Shown here piece by piece: positions 61,075 through 64,000 of a stretch of DNA of 64,000 nt (position 1 is the stretch's first letter; the number at the start of each line of letters is the position of its first letter). The notes beneath the pieces are model-generated. The model did no database searches. It saw nothing but the letters and a program-made list of their open reading frames with translations, and was not told where the DNA came from. The translations under genes were made by a program, and so were the position numbers. Origin of the DNA: Oceanihabitans sp. 2_MG-2023 (lineage in GTDB: Bacteria > Bacteroidota > Bacteroidia > Flavobacteriales > Flavobacteriaceae); the NCBI RefSeq assembly GCF_030547245.1, contig NZ_JAUOQT010000010.1, positions 1-64,000 on the forward strand. Direction: 5' to 3'.

Positions 61075-61968
61075 ATGCCATTCAAATCTTTCATAGACTA
61101 TCTTTTGTTAGAAAAAAACTATTCTAAGCTTACTGTAAAAGCATATGAAAAAGATTTATCTGATTTTTTAGAATTCAACACAGCTCAATTCGATCAAGAT
61201 GGTATTGAAGACGCAAATTATTCACAAGTACGAAGTTGGATCGTTTCTATGGTCGAAAAAGAAATTTCCAATAGAAGTATCAATAGAAAAGTTTCAGCAT
61301 TAAATACCTACTATAAGTTTCTTCTTAAAATTGGAGAAATAGAAATAAATCCGCTAGCAAAACATAAAGCTTTAAAAACGAGTAAGAAAATTCAAATACC
61401 ATTTTCAGAAACAGAAATAGCTATAGTGTTAGACGAGTTAAACTTTCAAGAAGACTTTAAAGGCCTTAGAGATAAACTTATAATAGAGTTGTTTTACTCT
61501 ACAGGAATTCGAAGAATTGAATTAGTAACGCTTAAAGTTCATGATGTAGATCTTTCAAATAATACCTTGAAAGTATTAGGAAAACGTAATAAAGAAAGAT
61601 TTGTACCATTATTATCATCTGTAATTCGAACTATTAAAAAATATAAAGAAGTAAGAAATCAATTAGAAGTAATAAAAGATAAAGACTATTTGTTTTTAAC
61701 ACAAAAAGGAGTTAAAATTTATGAAACACTTGTTTACCGAATAATAAATGAGTATTTTAGTTTAGCATCTACTAAAGTAAAAAAGAGCCCGCATATATTA
61801 AGGCACTCATTTGCGACTCATTTACTAAATCAAGGTGCAGATTTAAATGCTGTTAAAGAATTGCTTGGTCATTCTAGTTTAGCTGCAACACAAATATATA
61901 CACATAATAGTATTGCAGAGTTAAAAAAAGTATATCTAAACACACATCCAAGAAGTAAAAAAAAATAG
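61075..61968 (+). CDS. Tyrosine recombinase, XerC/XerD-like
   Basis: A 297-residue recombinase with an N-terminal SAM-like domain (residues 1-90) and a catalytic domain that carries the complete set: Arg146 in STGIRRIEL, Lys170 on the beta-hairpin, His240 and Arg243 in HILRHSFATHLL, His266 in LLGHSS and nucleophile Tyr275 in IYTHNS. Length and motifs are of the XerC/XerD type, not a phage integrase. It probably resolves chromosome dimers. The linked rpsU, hpf, tRNA and tuf genes are housekeeping. A heptamer repeat forms the leader. Confidence 0.93.
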   Translation: MPFKSFIDYLLLEKNYSKLTVKAYEKDLSDFLEFNTAQFDQDGIEDANYSQVRSWIVSMVEKEISNRSINRKVSALNTYYKFLLKIGEIEINPLAKHKALKTSKKIQIPFSETEIAIVLDELNFQEDFKGLRDKLIIELFYSTGIRRIELVTLKVHDVDLSNNTLKVLGKRNKERFVPLLSSVIRTIKKYKEVRNQLEVIKDKDYLFLTQKGVKIYETLVYRIINEYFSLASTKVKKSPHILRHSFATHLLNQGADLNAVKELLGHSSLAATQIYTHNSIAELKKVYLNTHPRSKKK

Positions 61969-62000
61969 CATAATTGTTTAACCTATAATAAATTAGAAGT

Positions 62001-62303
62001 ATGAAAGTAAACACCCAATCCGTCAACTTCAATGCAGACCAAAAACTATTAGACTTTATTCAAAAACGAATGGATAAGCTAGATACTTTTTATGATAAAA
62101 TAATTAAATCCGATGTTTTTTTAAAAGTAGAAAACACAAGCGATAAAGAAAATAAAATATTTGAAGCACGAGTAAGTGTTCCAGGAGATAGCTTTGTTGT
62201 AAAAAAGCAATGTAAGTCTTTTGAGGAAGGTGCAGATGTAGCAATTGCATCTCTAGAAAGACAGTTAAAAAAGCGAAAAGAAAAATTAAGATCATATTTA
62301 TGA
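62001..62303 (+). CDS. hpf: Ribosome hibernation-promoting factor, short form
   Basis: A 100-residue protein of the HPF/RaiA family (MKVNTQSVNFNADQKLLDFI, KLDTFYDKIIKSDVFLKVEN, then a basic C-terminus with ERQLKKRKEKL). The short form lacks the long C-terminal extension of dimerising long HPF. It binds the 30S decoding region in stationary phase. It follows the recombinase gene by 32 bp and precedes the tRNA-tuf transcript. Confidence 0.9.
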   Translation: MKVNTQSVNFNADQKLLDFIQKRMDKLDTFYDKIIKSDVFLKVENTSDKENKIFEARVSVPGDSFVVKKQCKSFEEGADVAIASLERQLKKRKEKLRSYL

Positions 62304-62323
62304 AAAAAATATTGAAAAAATGT

Positions 62324-62353
62324 TTTGAATAATTAAATAAATATATACATTTG
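62324..62353 (+). promoter_or_regulatory. Promoter of the tRNA-tuf operon
   Basis: TTTG (62324-62327) and TACATTTG (62346-62353) are separated by 18 bp, matching the Bacteroidota -33/-7 pair. It stands 54 nt upstream of the first tRNA. Confidence 0.7.
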
Positions 62354-62355
62354 CA

Positions 62356-62382
62356 GTCCGTTAGAAATAGCGGGCTTTTTTT
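62356..62382 (+). terminator. Terminator-like hairpin at the 5' end of the tRNA-tuf transcript
   Basis: GTCCG (62356-62360) pairs with CGGGC (62371-62375) through one wobble, closing a 10-nt loop (TTAGAAATAG), followed by seven T. It begins just after the expected transcription start, so it may act as an attenuator or give a tiny RNA, and the operon would need to read through it. Confidence 0.5.
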
Positions 62383-62407
62383 ATAGCTAAAAAGCCAATA
62401 AAAAAAA

Positions 62408-62481
62408 GCCGATGTAGCTCAGCTGGCTAGAGCAGCTGATTTGTAATCAGCAGGTCGTGGGTTCGAGTCCCTCCATCGGCT
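62408..62481 (+). tRNA. tRNA-Thr (anticodon TGT)
   Basis: A 74-nt cloverleaf. Acceptor arms GCCGATG and CATCGGC pair fully, the anticodon stem-loop is CTGAT-TTGTAAT-class with TGT, and the T-arm has GGTTCGAGTCC. Confidence 0.95.
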
Positions 62482-62514
62482 CAAGTTCTTTAATAGAGTG
62501 AAATATTTATAATT

Positions 62515-62596
62515 GGGGAGATACTCAAGCGGCCAACGAGGACAGACTGTAACTCTGTTGTTTTTAACTTCGCAGGTTCGAATCCTGCTCTCCCCA
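62515..62596 (+). tRNA. tRNA-Tyr (anticodon GTA)
   Basis: An 82-nt class II tRNA with a long variable arm. Acceptor arms GGGGAGA and TCTCCCC pair fully and the anticodon loop CTGTAAC carries GTA between ACAGA-type stem bases. Confidence 0.95.
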
Positions 62597-62666
62597 CTTT
62601 TTTTAATTAATACCAAAAAAAATTAAAAACAAGTAAGATTGTAAATGTTTAGAATTTTAAATAATT

Positions 62667-62739
62667 GCGAGAGTAGCTCAGTTGGTAGAGCGTCAGCCTT
62701 CCAAGCTGAATGTCGCCGGTTCGAACCCGGTCTCTCGCT
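62667..62739 (+). tRNA. tRNA-Gly (anticodon TCC)
   Basis: A 73-nt cloverleaf. Acceptor arms GCGAGAG and CTCTCGC pair fully; the anticodon loop CTTCCAA carries TCC; the T-loop is GGTTCGAACCC. Confidence 0.95.
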
Positions 62740-62749
62740 CTAATATTTA

Positions 62750-62821
62750 GCCGGTGTAGCTCAGGGGTAGAGCGTTTCCTTGGTAAGGAAGAGGTCACGG
62801 GTTCAATTCCCGTCATTGGCT
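62750..62821 (+). tRNA. tRNA-Thr (anticodon GGT)
   Basis: A 72-nt cloverleaf. Acceptor arms GCCGGTG and CATTGGC pair with two G-U wobbles; the anticodon loop TTGGTAA carries GGT; the T-arm is GGGTTCAATTCCC. Confidence 0.95.
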
Positions 62822-62887
62822 CTTTTTTTAGAAATTAGTATAGAATAAATTGAACAATAATATAAATAAGATTAAAATAAATTAAAC

Positions 62888-64000
62888 ATGGCAAAGGCAA
62901 CTTTCGATCGTTCAAAACCACACTTAAACATTGGTACTATTGGACACGTAGATCACGGTAAAACAACTTTAACTGCTGCTATTACTAAAGTATTAGCTGA
63001 TGCAGGTTTTTCAGAAGCAAGATCATTTGATCAAATTGATAACGCACCTGAAGAAAAAGAAAGAGGTATAACAATTAATACTTCGCACGTAGAGTATCAA
63101 ACTGAAAATCGTCACTATGCGCACGTTGACTGTCCAGGTCACGCCGATTATGTAAAAAACATGGTTACAGGTGCTGCACAGATGGATGGTGCTATTTTAG
63201 TTGTAGCTGCTACAGATGGTCCTATGCCACAAACTCGTGAGCATATCTTATTAGGTCGTCAAGTAGGTATTCCTCGTATCGTTGTTTTCTTAAACAAGGT
63301 AGATATGGTTGATGATGAAGAGCTTTTAGAGTTAGTTGATATGGAAGTTAGAGATTTATTAAGCTTCTATGAGTACGATGGTGATAATGGACCTGTTGTT
63401 TCTGGTTCTGCTTTAGGAGCACTTAACGGTGAACAAAAATGGGTAGATACAGTTTTAGAATTAATGCAACAAGTGGATGCTTGGATTGAAGAGCCAACTC
63501 GTGAAGTTGATAAAGATTTCTTAATGCCAATTGAAGATGTATTCTCAATTACAGGTCGTGGTACTGTTGCTACTGGTCGTATTGAAACTGGTATCGCTAA
63601 TACAGGAGATCCTGTTGAGATTATTGGAATGGGAGCTGAAAAGTTAACATCTACAATTACAGGAATTGAAATGTTCCGTCAAATATTAGATAGAGGAGAA
63701 GCTGGAGATAACGCTGGTATCTTATTAAGAGGAATTGAGAAATCTCAAATCTCTAGAGGTATGGTTATTACTAAGCCTGGTTCTGTAACACCACACGCTA
63801 AATTTAAAGCTGAGGTTTATATTCTTAAAAAAGAAGAAGGTGGACGTCACACTCCATTCCATAACAATTACCGTCCACAGTTCTACGTTCGTACAACGGA
63901 TGTAACAGGAAACATTGCGCTTCCTGATGGAGTTGAAATGGTAATGCCTGGAGATAACTTAACGATTACTGTTGAGTTAATTCAACCAATTGCAATGAAT
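62888..64000 (+). CDS. tuf: Elongation factor Tu (3' end outside window)
   Basis: The visible 371 codons read as bacterial EF-Tu: [21 protein letters not shown]-loop GHVDHGKT (19-26), [25 protein letters not shown], then domain II ([18 protein letters not shown]) and domain III to [15 protein letters not shown]. About 24 residues are missing at the window edge. It delivers aminoacyl-tRNA to the ribosome and is cotranscribed with the four tRNAs upstream, the usual arrangement. Confidence 0.97.
   Translation, partial: MAKATFDRSKPHLNIGTIGHVDHGKTTLTAAITKVLADAGFSEARSFDQIDNAPEEKERGITINTSHVEYQTENRHYAHVDCPGHADYVKNMVTGAAQMDGAILVVAATDGPMPQTREHILLGRQVGIPRIVVFLNKVDMVDDEELLELVDMEVRDLLSFYEYDGDNGPVVSGSALGALNGEQKWVDTVLELMQQVDAWIEEPTREVDKDFLMPIEDVFSITGRGTVATGRIETGIANTGDPVEIIGMGAEKLTSTITGIEMFRQILDRGEAGDNAGILLRGIEKSQISRGMVITKPGSVTPHAKFKAEVYILKKEEGGRHTPFHNNYRPQFYVRTTDVTGNIALPDGVEMVMPGDNLTITVELIQPIAMN

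Noticed and set aside
61075-61968. Phage or integrative-element integrase
   Set aside because: Motifs and length are XerC/D-like, flanking genes are housekeeping, and no attachment repeat was seen at the tRNA genes.
62419-62616. A minus-strand reading frame across the tRNA genes
   Set aside because: It covers tRNA-Thr and tRNA-Tyr exactly, a well-known false gene pattern.

Overview
The window is about 64 kb of AT-rich DNA that reads as a chromosomal segment of a marine-type Flavobacteriaceae (Bacteroidota). Evidence: promoters carry the Bacteroidota -7 element TAnnTTTG, Shine-Dalgarno sequences are almost absent (rpsU is the clear exception), several genes belong to lineage-typical families (DUF2851, HTH_34-type regulators, plug-less TonB-receptor-like barrels, VGIGT-motif secreted proteins), and the right end has the order rpsU - tyrosine recombinase - hpf - tRNA-Thr/Tyr/Gly/Thr - tuf that I recall from this family. 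The genus cannot be fixed from the sequence alone. No prophage, CRISPR array, rRNA operon or insertion sequence was seen.

Layout. 1-9.6 kb: end of a repeat-built surface protein, an SDR enzyme, a minus-strand run of small membrane proteins, then a compact minus-strand module of two operons. The upstream operon (6986 to 5280) encodes membrane proteins, an EF-hand protein and a winged-helix regulator. The downstream operon (5209 to 3326) encodes a Coq4-like protein and CreD. Both operons begin at nearly identical 19-bp palindromes 7-10 nt before the first start codon. DUF1801, an outer-membrane protein and kdsA follow. 9.9-30.3 kb: typA, then a surface-polysaccharide region with a methyltransferase, two paralogous membrane-anchored sulfatase-fold enzymes, several glycosyltransferases, a Wzx-type flippase, a dTDP-sugar 3,4-ketoisomerase and 3-aminotransferase pair (dTDP-3-amino-3,6-dideoxyhexose synthesis), an acyltransferase without an ordinary start codon, a secreted beta-helix protein, and ftsE. 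30.5-35.4 kb: a large TPR protein followed by an outer-membrane barrel protein. 35.5-48.2 kb: a decayed amidohydrolase, small secreted proteins, a sterol-desaturase-like protein with a glycerophosphodiesterase, a NamZ-type muramidase divergent from an FtsX/LolE-type permease, a cystathionine beta-synthase-like enzyme, an SDR and a lipoprotein. 48.2-58.9 kb: a VGIGT-motif secreted protein flanked by a P-loop kinase-like gene and its frameshifted duplicate, DUF2851, PspC, a K+ channel, an alanine/Na+ symporter, a helix-hairpin-helix protein whose start lies between two hairpins, an acyl-CoA dehydrogenase and a carboxypeptidase-regulatory-domain protein. 59-60.6 kb: a lipoprotein alpha-amylase very like the Thermococcales enzymes, behind a LacI-type operator. 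60.6-64 kb: rpsU, recombinase, hpf, four tRNAs and tuf (cut by the window end).

Best leads: the twin-palindrome regulon; a three-copy intergenic inverted-repeat element that always sits 3' of a gene in the same orientation; a 12-copy AACTAAT heptamer tract forming the 5' leader of the recombinase gene; a terminator-like hairpin right after the tRNA-tuf promoter; a start codon framed by two hairpins; the archaeal-like amylase; and the acyltransferase gene apparently starting at AUU.
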